Positions 16,198 through 24,769 of a stretch of 44,031 nt of DNA are shown here, piece after piece (position 1 is the first letter of the stretch; each line of letters begins with the position of its first letter). This stretch comes from Chloroflexota bacterium (GTDB taxonomy: Bacteria; Chloroflexota; Anaerolineae; SpSt-313). The notes under the pieces are model-generated. The model searched no databases. It was not told the origin of the DNA and saw nothing but the letters and a program-made list of their open reading frames with translations. The stretch is taken from NCBI GenBank assembly GCA_029553955.1, contig JAKPJZ010000056.1:1-44031 (forward strand), written 5' to 3'. A program made the translations under genes and the position numbers.

Positions 16198-17263
16198 CGA
16201 CAACCGGGTCCTTGGTCGCGGCGCTCAGGATCTCCACCCCGCCCTCCGTCACCACGACCAGGTCCTCGATGCGCACGCCGCCCCAGCCAGGTAGGTAGAT
16301 GCCCGGCTCGACGGTGACCGCCATCCCTGGCTCCAGGCGATCCTCAGAGCGCGCCCCGGCGCCCGGCCGCTCGTGGATATCGAGGCCCACGCCGTGACCC
16401 AGCCCATGGCCAAAAGCCTCGCCATAGCCGGCCTCTACAATAACTTGTCGCGCGAGAGCGTCGGCGTCCTTCCCCAGCAGCCCCGCTTTGATGCCGGCCT
16501 CGGCCGTCTGCTGCGCCTGGAGCACGATGGCATAGATCTCGCGGAACCTGGCGTCGGGTTGGCCGATGCAGACGGTGCGCGTCAGGTCCGAGCAGTACCC
16601 CTCCACCCGCGCGCCCAGGTCGAGCACAATCGGCTCGCCGGGCACGAGCGGGCGCTCCGACGGCACGGCGTGGGCCATGGCGCCGTTGGGCCCGCCCGCA
16701 GCAATGATCGGGAACGAAGGCTCGTCGGCGCCGTGCTCGTGCATGAACGACTCGATGCGCCACGCCAGTTGCTTCTCGGTCATCCCGGGCTGCAACAGCT
16801 CGGGCAGGGCCGCAATCACCGCGTCGGAGATGGCCACGGCGCGGCGCATCAACGCCAGCTCGTCGGGGCTCTTGACGGCGCGCAGCTCCTCGACCCAACC
16901 CTTGATCGGCGCCAGCTCCACCCCCTCCACCTTCGCCAGCTCCTGGTGCAGAGCATAGGTCAAGTGGGTGCTCTCGAAGGCGACACGGCGCGCGCCGGCC
17001 TCCCGCGCCAGGTCCGAGAAGGCCTCGGCCAGCCCCTTGGTCAGCTTGAACAGACCATAATCGGGCGCCTGGCGCTCCGCCTGCTCATAGTAACGAAAGT
17101 CGGTCGCCAAGAGCGCCGCGCTGCCCGAGATGAGCAGCGTAGCGTCGTGGCCGGCGGTGAACCCGCTCATGTAGCGCACATTGCTGGGCTGGGTGACGAG
17201 CAGCGCATCCACACCCTCGGCGGCCAGCCTGGCACGGATCCTGGCGATACGGGTAGCGATCAC
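16187..17263 (-). CDS. pepQ: Xaa-Pro aminopeptidase / prolidase, M24 family
   Basis: 358 residues. The N-terminal creatinase-like domain (about 1-125, GVDALLVTQPSNVRYMSGFT) precedes a pita-bread metallopeptidase domain. The dinuclear metal ligands are present: two Asp in VLDLGARVEGYCSDLTRTV (about 213-226), His in GHGLGHGVGLDIHE (about 290), Glu in VTVEPGIYLPG (about 320) and Glu in GVRIEDLVV (about 330). It removes N-terminal residues before proline or splits X-Pro dipeptides in the cytoplasm; these activities cannot be separated by sequence. The start is GTG 17263 after AAGGAGGG. Confidence 0.93.
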   Translation of the reverse strand: MIATRIARIRARLAAEGVDALLVTQPSNVRYMSGFTAGHDATLLISGSAALLATDFRYYEQAERQAPDYGLFKLTKGLAEAFSDLAREAGARRVAFESTHLTYALHQELAKVEGVELAPIKGWVEELRAVKSPDELALMRRAVAISDAVIAALPELLQPGMTEKQLAWRIESFMHEHGADEPSFPIIAAGGPNGAMAHAVPSERPLVPGEPIVLDLGARVEGYCSDLTRTVCIGQPDARFREIYAIVLQAQQTAEAGIKAGLLGKDADALARQVIVEAGYGEAFGHGLGHGVGLDIHERPGAGARSEDRLEPGMAVTVEPGIYLPGWGGVRIEDLVVVTEGGVEILSAATKDPVVVVR

Positions 17264-17286
17264 AGTCCCTCCTTGGTGTATGGCAG

Positions 17287-17467
17287 GTTCATAGTTGGCG
17301 CTTGAGCGCCTTCACCCCTGCGAATTGGCGCCGCATCCGCACTTGGCTGGTGGGTTCGTAGTTGGCGCTTGAACGCCTTGACCCTCCGACACGGCGCCAA
17401 GTGCGGATGCGGCGCCGATTCGCAGGGGTCAAGGCGCTCAAGCGCCAACTACGAACCCACCAGCCAA
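17287..17467. repeat. Three-part inverted repeat with competing stems between xerC and pepQ
   Basis: Two left copies of a 'GTAGTTGGCGCTTGA(A/G)CGCC' arm (17287-17346 and 17343-17384) can each pair with the single right arm at 17396-17467. The first pairing runs about 60 bp with few mismatches; the second runs about 42 bp. The right arm ends 7 bp before the xerC stop codon (17475). Confidence 0.9.
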
Positions 17468-17474
17468 GCCGTCA

Positions 17475-18398
17475 CTACAAAGGGTCCGGCGACGCCTTCT
17501 CTTCTTCCTGTGCCCGCGGATGGGCATGCAAGTACACCGCTCTCAGCCGGCTGCGCGAGACATGCGTATAGACCTGGGTCGTCGAGAGCTGCGCGTGGCC
17601 CAGCAGCTCCTGCACCACGCGCAGATCAGCGCCCCCGTCGAGCAGATGGGTGGCGAAGGTATGGCGCAGGACGTGGGGCGTGATGCGCTTGTCGAGCCCG
17701 GCCCGGATGGTACACTCACGGAGCATCAACTGCACGCTGCGCACGGTGAGCCGCCCACCGTAGCGGTTGACAAAGAGCGCCGCCACCGGCTCCCTACTGT
17801 TCGCCAGGTGCGGCCGCCCCTCGGCCACATAGGCGCGCAGCCACTGCCGTGCCGGCTCGCCGAGGAGTGTGAGGCGCTCCTTGTTGCCCTTGCCCAGCAC
17901 GAGCGCCTCGCCGCGCTGCACGTCGACGCTCGTCAGGTCAAGCCCCACCAGCTCGCTCACGCGCAAGCCCCCCGCGTAGAGCACCTCCAGGATGGTACGG
18001 TCGCGCAGGCCCTGCGCGGTGCGCACATCGGGCTGGCTCAAGAGTGCCACCGTCTCTTGCACCGAAAGCGCATCAGGCAGGCGGCGGCCCGTTTTGGGCG
18101 CGCGCAGGGCGGCGTAGGGGTTCGCCGGCGCCCAGCCCTCGCGCTGCAAATAGCGGCCGAAAGAGCGCACCTCGGCCACCCGCCGCGCCACCGAGCCACG
18201 GGCATAGCCCTCGCTCGCCAGCCACGCCAGGTAGCTGCGCAGCGTGTCGCGCTCCACCTCGTCGCAGGCGCTCACACCCTGCCGCGTTAGGAAGCCCAGG
18301 AACTCGGCCACCTCACGCCCATAGTTTGCCAGCGTACAGGGCGAGGCGCTGCGCTCGGCATCCAGGTAACGCAAAAAGCCCGCGAGGCGCTCCGCCAT
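17475..18398 (-). CDS. xerC: Tyrosine recombinase XerC/XerD
   Basis: 307 residues from ATG 18398, where the topA stop and this start form TGAGATG. The N-terminus MAERLAGFLRYLDAERSASP then matches Xer proteins exactly, whereas the in-frame ATG at 18452 lies inside topA with poor ribosome-site spacing. All catalytic residues are present: Arg146 (GGLRVSEL), Lys170 (GKGNKER), His242 and Arg245 (HVLRHTFATHLL), His268 (LLGHAQLST) and Tyr277 (VYTHV). Xer recombinases resolve chromosome dimers at dif during division. The N-terminal FLRYLxxERxxSPxTLxxY pattern and the topA neighbour, as in the topA-gid-codV order of Bacillus, favour XerC naming, but the organism may use only one Xer. Confidence 0.92.
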   Translation of the reverse strand: MAERLAGFLRYLDAERSASPCTLANYGREVAEFLGFLTRQGVSACDEVERDTLRSYLAWLASEGYARGSVARRVAEVRSFGRYLQREGWAPANPYAALRAPKTGRRLPDALSVQETVALLSQPDVRTAQGLRDRTILEVLYAGGLRVSELVGLDLTSVDVQRGEALVLGKGNKERLTLLGEPARQWLRAYVAEGRPHLANSREPVAALFVNRYGGRLTVRSVQLMLRECTIRAGLDKRITPHVLRHTFATHLLDGGADLRVVQELLGHAQLSTTQVYTHVSRSRLRAVYLHAHPRAQEEEKASPDPL

Positions 18399-18399
18399 C

Positions 18400-20931
18400 T
18401 CAGGCGGGAGCGCCCCCTGCGGGCTCTCCTCGCTCCGCTTGTGGGGCGGCATCCCTCTCGTCCTCCCCGGCCGGCGCCTGCTGCTCGCACTTGAGGCAGC
18501 GCAACCAACCCTTACGCTCGACCACGAGCAGGCCGCCGCAGCTCGGGCAGGGCCGAGTCACCGGCCGCTTCCAGCTCGTGAACTCGCACCGCGGATACTC
18601 GGCGCAGCCGTAAAAGACGCGCTTGCGCTTGGTGCGCCGCTCGACCAGCTCGCCGCCACACTGCGGGCACCTCACCCCCAGCCGCTCCAAGTAGGGCCGG
18701 GCATTGCGGCAGGCAGGAAAGTTGCTGCAGGCAATGAACTTGCCGTAGCGGCCGTACTTGATCACCATCGGGTGGCCGCACTTTTCGCACAGCTCGCCGG
18801 TCGGCTCGGGCTCTTTCTTGACCTCGGGCATCTCGCGCTCGGCCGCCTGCAGCCGCTGCTCAAAGGGGCCATAGAACTCGCGCAGCACCTGCACCCAGTC
18901 GCACTCGGCAGCGGCGATACAGTCCAGCTTGGCCTCCATCGACGCCGTAAAGCCAGTATCGACGACCTCGGGAAAATGCTGCACCAAGAGGTCGTTGACC
19001 GTGAACCCCAGCTCGGTGGGCACGAGCGCCCGCTGCTGCCGCTCCACATAGCCCCGCTCTTGGATGGTGCCCAGGATCGCGGCGTAGGTGCTAGGCCGGC
19101 CAATACCGAGCTCTTCGAGCGCCTTGACCAGCGTCGCCTCGCTGAAGCGTGGCGGCGGCTCGGTAAAGTGCTGCTCGGGTATGAGGCGCAGCAGGTCGAG
19201 CGGCTCGCCCTGCTCCAAGGGCGGCAGGAACGCGCCCTCCTCCGCATCGCGCGCCGGCTCGTCGCGCCCCTCCTCGTAGAGGACGAGAAAGCCCGCAAAT
19301 CTGATCACCGAGCCGTTGGCCCGGAAGAGGTAGCGTCCGCCGGCGCCGGTGGGGCCGGCGTCCCCGCCTGCCAAGGAACGGGCAGGCGGGGACGCCGGCC
19401 CCACCGGCGCCTGCCCCGCTGATGCCGGCCCCACCGACGCGACGACCTCCACGGTCATCGTATCATACACCGCCGGCGCCATCTGGCTCGCCAGGAAGCG
19501 CTTCCAGATCAGCTCGTAGAGGCGGAATTGGTCGCGGTTCAGGTACGGCTTGAGCGCCTCCGGGTCGCGGCTCACCGCTGTGGGGCGGATGGCCTCGTGC
19601 GCCTCCTGCGCGCCCTTGGCCTTGGTGCGGTAGACCGGCGGCTGTGCCGGCAGGAAGCTGCGGCCAAAGCGCCGTTCTATGACATCGCGCGCCTCGGCCT
19701 GGGCCAGCGCCGACACCTGCACCGAATCGGTGCGCATGTAGGTGATCAGGCCGACCGCGCCCTCGCCGCCGACATCCATGCCCTCGTAGAGCCCCTGGGC
19801 CAGCGCCATGGTGCGCCGCGCCGTAAAGCCCAGGCGTCGCGAGGCCTCCTGCTGCAGCGTGCTCGTCGTAAAGGGCGGCGACGGCCGGCGCACGCGCTCG
19901 CCGCGCTGCACCTTGCTCACCACGTAGGCCGCGCCCTCGAGGTCGTCGAGCACGGCCTGCGTCGCCGGCTCGTCCTTGAGGTCCACGTCCTTGCCGTCGA
20001 TGCGCACCAGTTTGGCCACAAAAGTGGGCGGTTTGGCCTCCGACACGCGCTTGGCCAGCTCGGCCGCAATCGACCAATACTCCACCGGCACAAAAGCCTG
20101 GATCTCGCGCTCGCGCTCGACCACCAGGCGCAGCGCCACCGACTGCACGCGGCCCGCCGAGGTCCGCCCGCGCACACGGCGCCAGAGGAGCGGGCTGATC
20201 TGGTAGCCGACGAGGCGGTCGAGGATACGGCGCGCCTGCTGGGCGTCGATCAGGGGGCGGTTCAGGCCGCGCGGGTGCGCAAATGCCTCGGCAATGGCCG
20301 GCTCGGTGATCTCGTGAAAGACCACGCGCCGGGCGCGCGCTTCATCGAGGCCGGTCGCCTCCATCAGGTGCCAGGCGATGGCCTCGCCCTCGCGGTCGGG
20401 GTCGGTCGCCAGGTAGACCTCGCCCGCGCGGGCCACCAGGCTCGAGAGCTCCTTGACGACCTCTTTCTTTTCCTTGGGGACGCGGTAGGTGGGGATGAAC
20501 CCGTGCTCCACATCGACGCTCAGCCGCGAGCGCAGCAGGTCGCGCACGTGGCCCACCGAGGCGCGCACGACGTAGCCGCGGCCCAAGAAGCGCCCGATGG
20601 TGCGCGCCTTGGCCGGCGACTCGACAATCACCAGCCGGCCGCCGCGCGCCGCCTCGCCGGCAACCTTGCGCCCTCTGCCCCGTGCCGGCGTGGCCTCGCT
20701 GGCGCCCGTCGCCTGGCCCCGCCTGCGCCCTGTCGCCTTCGCTGCCGGCTCGGGTGGCGTCAGCCCCTCGTGGGCGGGCGTGCGCCCCGTGCGGCAGAGC
20801 CGGGTGCCGCACACGCTGCACACGCCCGTCGTCATCGGCCCACCGCGCGCGTTGAACCCGGCCTGCGCCTCGCGCATCACACGCTTCGCGCGGCATTTGA
20901 CACAGTAGGCTGTCAGTTCCTGCTCAGCCAT
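18400..20931 (-). CDS. topA: DNA topoisomerase I with N-terminal four-Cys finger and an in-frame repeat insertion
   Basis: 843 residues from ATG 20931, with GGAGAGCGT upstream; a reading from 20973 is excluded because that codon lies in the -10 box. The order is as follows. A DUF5679-like zinc finger has Cys10, Cys13, Cys38 and Cys41, followed by a basic linker. The Toprim domain begins LVIVESPAKA and carries DPDREGEAIAWHL. The catalytic Tyr398 is in LITYMRTDS. Three C-terminal four-Cys fingers follow (CEKCGHPM, CPQCGGEL, CPSCGGLL). It relaxes negative supercoils by a 5'-phosphotyrosine intermediate. A stretch of about 36 residues near 499-535 (VGPASAGQAPVGPASPPARS and on) is absent from usual TopA and is encoded by an inverted repeat at 19343-19410. 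The last base of topA precedes xerC by one base. Confidence 0.96.
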   Translation of the reverse strand: MAEQELTAYCVKCRAKRVMREAQAGFNARGGPMTTGVCSVCGTRLCRTGRTPAHEGLTPPEPAAKATGRRRGQATGASEATPARGRGRKVAGEAARGGRLVIVESPAKARTIGRFLGRGYVVRASVGHVRDLLRSRLSVDVEHGFIPTYRVPKEKKEVVKELSSLVARAGEVYLATDPDREGEAIAWHLMEATGLDEARARRVVFHEITEPAIAEAFAHPRGLNRPLIDAQQARRILDRLVGYQISPLLWRRVRGRTSAGRVQSVALRLVVEREREIQAFVPVEYWSIAAELAKRVSEAKPPTFVAKLVRIDGKDVDLKDEPATQAVLDDLEGAAYVVSKVQRGERVRRPSPPFTTSTLQQEASRRLGFTARRTMALAQGLYEGMDVGGEGAVGLITYMRTDSVQVSALAQAEARDVIERRFGRSFLPAQPPVYRTKAKGAQEAHEAIRPTAVSRDPEALKPYLNRDQFRLYELIWKRFLASQMAPAVYDTMTVEVVASVGPASAGQAPVGPASPPARSLAGGDAGPTGAGGRYLFRANGSVIRFAGFLVLYEEGRDEPARDAEEGAFLPPLEQGEPLDLLRLIPEQHFTEPPPRFSEATLVKALEELGIGRPSTYAAILGTIQERGYVERQQRALVPTELGFTVNDLLVQHFPEVVDTGFTASMEAKLDCIAAAECDWVQVLREFYGPFEQRLQAAEREMPEVKKEPEPTGELCEKCGHPMVIKYGRYGKFIACSNFPACRNARPYLERLGVRCPQCGGELVERRTKRKRVFYGCAEYPRCEFTSWKRPVTRPCPSCGGLLVVERKGWLRCLKCEQQAPAGEDERDAAPQAERGEPAGGAPA
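19343..19410. repeat. Perfect inverted repeat inside topA
   Basis: 30-bp arms (19343-19372 and 19381-19410; GCGCCGGTGGGGCCGGCGTC...) with an 8-nt loop. The neighbouring 'gccggccccaccg' at 19424-19436 is a third partial copy. The insert keeps the topA frame and encodes a Gly/Pro/Ala/Ser-rich loop. Confidence 0.95.
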
Positions 20932-20971
20932 ACGCTCTCCAGACGGCCATCCGGCCGCTCCCTCGCGGCCC

Positions 20972-21000
20972 ATTCTAGCACATACACACTATTTGTACAA
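20972..21000 (-). promoter_or_regulatory. Promoter of topA-xerC
   Basis: TTGTAC (21000-20995), a 17-bp spacer and TAGAAT (20977-20972). This gives a leader of about 35 nt to the ATG at 20931 and a transcription start independent of rpoD. Confidence 0.8.
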
Positions 21001-21027
21001 GGACCCATGCCGGTCCTCGCCCAGGCG

Positions 21028-21115
21028 AGCAGAGGGTTTTCTGGCAGGCACGCGCAAGCCGGGGCCACCTATGGGTGGCCCCGGCTTGCGCGTGCCTGCC
21101 AGAAAACCCTCTGCT
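21028..21115. repeat. 88-bp inverted repeat overlapping the rpoD stop codon
   Basis: Perfect 42-bp arms (21028-21069 and 21074-21115; AGCAGAGGGTTTTCTGGCAG...) with a 4-nt loop. Two bases of the rpoD TAG stop (21114-21116) belong to the arm. The arm start GAGGGTTTTCTGGCAGG resembles the arm ends at 13483 and 6799. No T tract follows. Confidence 0.95.
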
Positions 21116-22460
21116 AGCTCAAATAGTCCTTCAGCTTGCGGCTGCGGGTGGGGTGCCGCAGCTTGCGCAACGCCTTGGCCTCGATCTGGCGAATGCGCTC
21201 GCGGGTGACGCCGAACTTTTGCCCCACCTCCTCCAACGTGCGGCTCTGGCCATCCTCCAAACCAAAGCGCAACTGCAGCACGCGTCGCTCGCGACTCGAA
21301 AGCGAATCGAGAATGTCCTGCATCTGCTCCTTGAGCAGTTGGCGCGAAGCGGCATCGGCCGGGCCCATCACGGTGTCGTCTTCGATAAAGTCGCCGAGGT
21401 ACGAAGTATCCTCCATGCCCACCGGCGACTCCAGCGACATCGGCTCCAGCGAGACGCGTTGGATGCGCCTGACCTTGGCCGCGGCCTTGCGCAGCCGCCG
21501 CTCCATGGCGGGGTCGAGCGGCTCGCCCCTGGCCATGGCCTCTTCCACAATGCGCCGCTCCTCGGGGCTCAAAAAGTCCATCTCGATGGCGATCTCTTCG
21601 AGGGTCGGCTCCCGGCCCAGCTCCTGCTGCAGCCGTCGCGACACGCGGCTGACACGGTTGATCGACTCGACCATGTGCACCGGGATGCGGATGGTGCGCG
21701 AGTGATCGGCGATGGCGCGGCTGATCGCCTGACGGATCCACCAGGTAGCGTAGGTCGAGAACTTGAAGCCCTTGCGATGATCGAACTTTTCCACGGCGCG
21801 CAGCAGGCCGATATTGCCCTCCTGGATCAGGTCGAGGAGCGACATGCCGCGGCCGATGTAGCGCTTGGCCACGCTCACCACCAGGCGCAGGTTGGCCTCG
21901 ATCAGTCGGCGCTGCGCCAGCTCGCCGCGGCGCACGCGCGCCTCGGCCCGCTCCCGGCGCACGCCGTCAAGCTCCCCACGCGCCAGTTGCCGCTGCGCGA
22001 TGGCGCCCTGGCGGATCGTCTTGGCCAGCTCGACCTCGTCGCCCGGGGCCAACAGCGACACCCGGCCGATCTCGCGCAGGTACATGCGCACCGGGTCGCT
22101 CACCACATCGGCGTCGGCGTAGGGCAAACTATCGTCCTCGACGAGCAGGTCCTCCACCGGCTCCTCGGTGGCCTCGCTCTCGGTCTCGAGGACCGGAATG
22201 CCCTGCTCCAGGAACGATGTGACCAGGTCGTCCAGCTCCTGCGCGTCCATCGCTTCGACCGGCAGCGCCTCGGCGATGTCCTTCATGGTGATGAACTTTT
22301 GCTTGCGGCCCTTGGCGATCAGCTCGCCCTTCTTGCCATCCAGGTCGGCCGGCCCAGGGTGCCCCTGTTCCTGTTCCTCTTCGAGCATGTCGTCGTCGGC
22401 ATCGATGGGCTCCACGGAAATCGAATCCTCCGCTTCCTTGCGCTTCCTGGCTACCATCAT
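21114..22460 (-). CDS. rpoD: Primary RNA polymerase sigma factor
   Basis: 448 residues from ATG 22460, which overlaps the dnaG stop as TGATG, with GGGAG 5 nt upstream. A short region 1.1 ([17 protein letters not shown]) is followed by region 1.2 ([16 protein letters not shown]). Region 2 carries [20 protein letters not shown] and [20 protein letters not shown], region 3 [12 protein letters not shown], and region 4 [31 protein letters not shown]. It directs core polymerase to housekeeping promoters. The well-formed TTGACA/TATAAT promoters elsewhere in this window fit its regions 2.4 and 4.2. The dnaG-rpoD pair is the conserved macromolecular synthesis operon. Confidence 0.97.
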   Translation of the reverse strand: MMVARKRKEAEDSISVEPIDADDDMLEEEQEQGHPGPADLDGKKGELIAKGRKQKFITMKDIAEALPVEAMDAQELDDLVTSFLEQGIPVLETESEATEEPVEDLLVEDDSLPYADADVVSDPVRMYLREIGRVSLLAPGDEVELAKTIRQGAIAQRQLARGELDGVRRERAEARVRRGELAQRRLIEANLRLVVSVAKRYIGRGMSLLDLIQEGNIGLLRAVEKFDHRKGFKFSTYATWWIRQAISRAIADHSRTIRIPVHMVESINRVSRVSRRLQQELGREPTLEEIAIEMDFLSPEERRIVEEAMARGEPLDPAMERRLRKAAAKVRRIQRVSLEPMSLESPVGMEDTSYLGDFIEDDTVMGPADAASRQLLKEQMQDILDSLSSRERRVLQLRFGLEDGQSRTLEEVGQKFGVTRERIRQIEAKALRKLRHPTRSRKLKDYLS

Positions 22461-24370
22461 CACCACTCCCGGGCCGTACGCCGGCCGGCCTGCATCCGCG
22501 CTCGCTCTTCGGCGGCGAGCTGCCCCAGCCGCTCGGCGACGTCGTTCACAGCCCCCGCATAGCGCGTCACGGCGTCGCCGTCGCCCTCCTCCACCGCTGC
22601 CTGGATGAGGGCCTGCAGGTCCCTATCCCGTTGCCTCAACCGCTCGCGCTCCACGCGCAGGGCGACGGCCTCGAGCACCTGCCTGGCCTCCTCTCGCGTA
22701 ACAGGCGGGCGCGGGCTGTGCTGCGCCACCAGGGCGCCCACGTGCTCTCGCAGGGCGCTATCGAGCCCGGCCAGAAAGCCCTCCTGTGGCCAGAGAGGCT
22801 CAGCGCCGCCTGCCTCGCGCAAGAGCGCGAACACGGCAGCGTTCTCCGCCTCGACAAACAGCGCACTCGATCTCGACTCCACAGCCTCTACCAGTTCCGG
22901 GTACAAACCAACAAGATACAACGCATACGTCTCCAGGTCCAGCTCGGTCGCCGGCGGCTCGTCGAGCGCGGCCAGGCCCCGGCGCCGCCGCACCACCTGC
23001 TGCATCTGGCGGGCGAGCACGCGCTCGTCGGTGCGCACCATGGCCGCCAGGCGCTGCACATAGTGCGCGCGTTCCACGCCGTTGGCCAGCTCGCCGATCA
23101 GCGGCAGCAGCGCCTCGACCGCCGCAGCCTTGTCCTTGGCCTGGCTCAGGTCCAGGTCCGCCGTCAGTGCCCTGAAATAGTAATCCATCAGCGGCAGGGC
23201 CTCGGCCAGCAACTGCTCCCAGCGCGCCGGGTCGTCGCGGATCACCTCGTCGGGATCATGCCCATCGGGCAGCGTGATGATGCGCAGCTCCGCGTCGAGC
23301 TCGCGTTCATAGCGGATCAGCCCCCGCGCCGTAGGCACCGGCACCACCCGCGCATCGAGCGCTTCTTTGGCCACCTCGAGCCCGCGCAGCGTCGCCTTGT
23401 CGCCCGCCACGTCGGGGTCGAGCGCCAGCACCAGCCGCTTGGTCAGCGGCTTCAGGATGGCTATCTGCGCCTCAGAGAGCGCCGTGCCCATCGCGCCCAC
23501 CACGTTCCTAAAGCCCGCCTGGTGGGCCATGAGCACATCCATGTAGCCTTCCACCAGCACGGCCGTCTCGCTGCGGCGGATCATCTCACGCGCCAGGTCG
23601 ATGCCGTAGAGCACGCCCCCTTTGTCAAAGACCGGCGTCTGCGGCGAGTTCAGGTACTTGGGCAGCGAATCGTCGAGCACGCGCCCGCCAAAGCCGCAGA
23701 CGTGGCCACGCGCATCGCGGATGGGGTAGACGATGCGGCCCCGGAAGCGGTCGTAGCTGCCCCCGCTCTCACGCTCGCTGACCAGGCCGGCCTTGGTCAG
23801 GTCGGCCTCGCGCCAGCCCTGACTGCCGAGATAGTCGCTCAGCGCCTGCCAGGTATCGCGGGCATAGCCGACCTGGAAGGCGCGCAGCGTCTCGGCCTGC
23901 AGGCCGCGGCCGGCCAGGTAACTGCGCGCCTGCGCCGCCTCGTCGCTCTCCATCAGCAGGCGGTGAAAGTACTCCGCCGCCAGGCGGTTGACGTCCCACA
24001 GCCTGCGTCGCTCCTCGGCCTCCGCCTCCTGCGCCGGCGTCGGGGGGGTGAGCTCGACCCCCACGCGCGCCGCCAGCATCTTGAGCGCCTCGACGAAGGG
24101 CAGGCCCTCGCGCCGCATGACAAAGTTGATCACGTCGCCGCCGCTGCCACACGCGCCGAAGCAGTGCCAACGCTGCGTGTCGGGAAAGACGACGAAGGAA
24201 GGGGTCTTTTCGTTGTGAAACGGGCAAAGGCCCTTGTAGTTGCGCCCGGCCTTTTTGAGAGGCACGTAGGCGGAGATCACTTCGACGATATTGAGGCGCT
24301 GCTTGACGTCCTCGACGGCCCCCACGGCTCCACCGTCCTCGCTGGCTCTAGCTTGCCCAGACCGCGGCAC
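22460..24370 (-). CDS. dnaG: DNA primase
   Basis: 636 residues if started at GTG 24370. A second GTG at 24325, immediately after GGTGGAG, gives the more usual N-terminus ([20 protein letters not shown]) and is a real alternative. The CHC2 zinc domain has [11 protein letters not shown] and [11 protein letters not shown]. The Toprim catalytic core includes [13 protein letters not shown] and [12 protein letters not shown]. The C-terminal helical domain (from about 450) would bind the DnaB helicase. It makes RNA primers for replication. It overlaps rpoD by one base. Confidence 0.96.
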   Translation of the reverse strand: MPRSGQARASEDGGAVGAVEDVKQRLNIVEVISAYVPLKKAGRNYKGLCPFHNEKTPSFVVFPDTQRWHCFGACGSGGDVINFVMRREGLPFVEALKMLAARVGVELTPPTPAQEAEAEERRRLWDVNRLAAEYFHRLLMESDEAAQARSYLAGRGLQAETLRAFQVGYARDTWQALSDYLGSQGWREADLTKAGLVSERESGGSYDRFRGRIVYPIRDARGHVCGFGGRVLDDSLPKYLNSPQTPVFDKGGVLYGIDLAREMIRRSETAVLVEGYMDVLMAHQAGFRNVVGAMGTALSEAQIAILKPLTKRLVLALDPDVAGDKATLRGLEVAKEALDARVVPVPTARGLIRYERELDAELRIITLPDGHDPDEVIRDDPARWEQLLAEALPLMDYYFRALTADLDLSQAKDKAAAVEALLPLIGELANGVERAHYVQRLAAMVRTDERVLARQMQQVVRRRRGLAALDEPPATELDLETYALYLVGLYPELVEAVESRSSALFVEAENAAVFALLREAGGAEPLWPQEGFLAGLDSALREHVGALVAQHSPRPPVTREEARQVLEAVALRVERERLRQRDRDLQALIQAAVEEGDGDAVTRYAGAVNDVAERLGQLAAEERARMQAGRRTAREW

Positions 24371-24390
24371 GACGCTCGTTCTGCGTCTTC

Positions 24391-24421
24391 ATTATACCAC
24401 AGGTGCAAGGGGCAAGTACAA
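24391..24421 (-). promoter_or_regulatory. Promoter of dnaG-rpoD
   Basis: A perfect TATAAT (24396-24391). The -35 is weak: TTGTAC (24421-24416) with a 19-bp spacer. Both candidate dnaG starts lie downstream. Confidence 0.6.
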
Positions 24422-24769
24422 CAAGCGGAGGGGGTGTATCCCAGAATCGTCGGCAACCGACGGGGGCCGATCACCACGAAGGACACAAAGGGGGCAGGGG
24501 AGCACCAAAAGCCCTTCATGGTCTGCTCTGAAAATGCGGCGGAACCCCACGTAGCCTAGCCCCCCTTGGCCGCCGCAGGCGGCTTCGTGGGCGTTTTCCT
24601 GCGCAGTGGTGAGCGTCGCGCTCATGAACACTCTGTGGTTCAAGAGCCCCCGACGGTTCTGGCATACACCCGGCGGAGGGGAGGGAAACCCCACCCCAAG
24701 ACAGAGAGAAACCTGGCAGGTCTTGCGAAGCCTGCCAGGTCTCATCACGAGCACCGGACTCGCTCGCTG
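24422..24769. repeat. Repeat-filled spacer between dnaG and ppdK
   Basis: No gene is supported. The spacer contains a 46-bp repeat at 24549-24594 (ACGTAGCCTAGCCCCCC and on), identical to 43671-43716, and a 'GGTGAGCGTCGCGCTCATG' hairpin near 24607 whose relative lies in the truB 5' region. It also holds the hairpin ACCTGGCAGG-N10-CCTGCCAGGT at 24711-24740, which could terminate ppdK on the minus strand. Confidence 0.85.

Noticed and set aside
22631..24559. Long plus-strand ORF opposite dnaG
   Set aside because: Antisense shadow of dnaG with no domain and no ribosome site.
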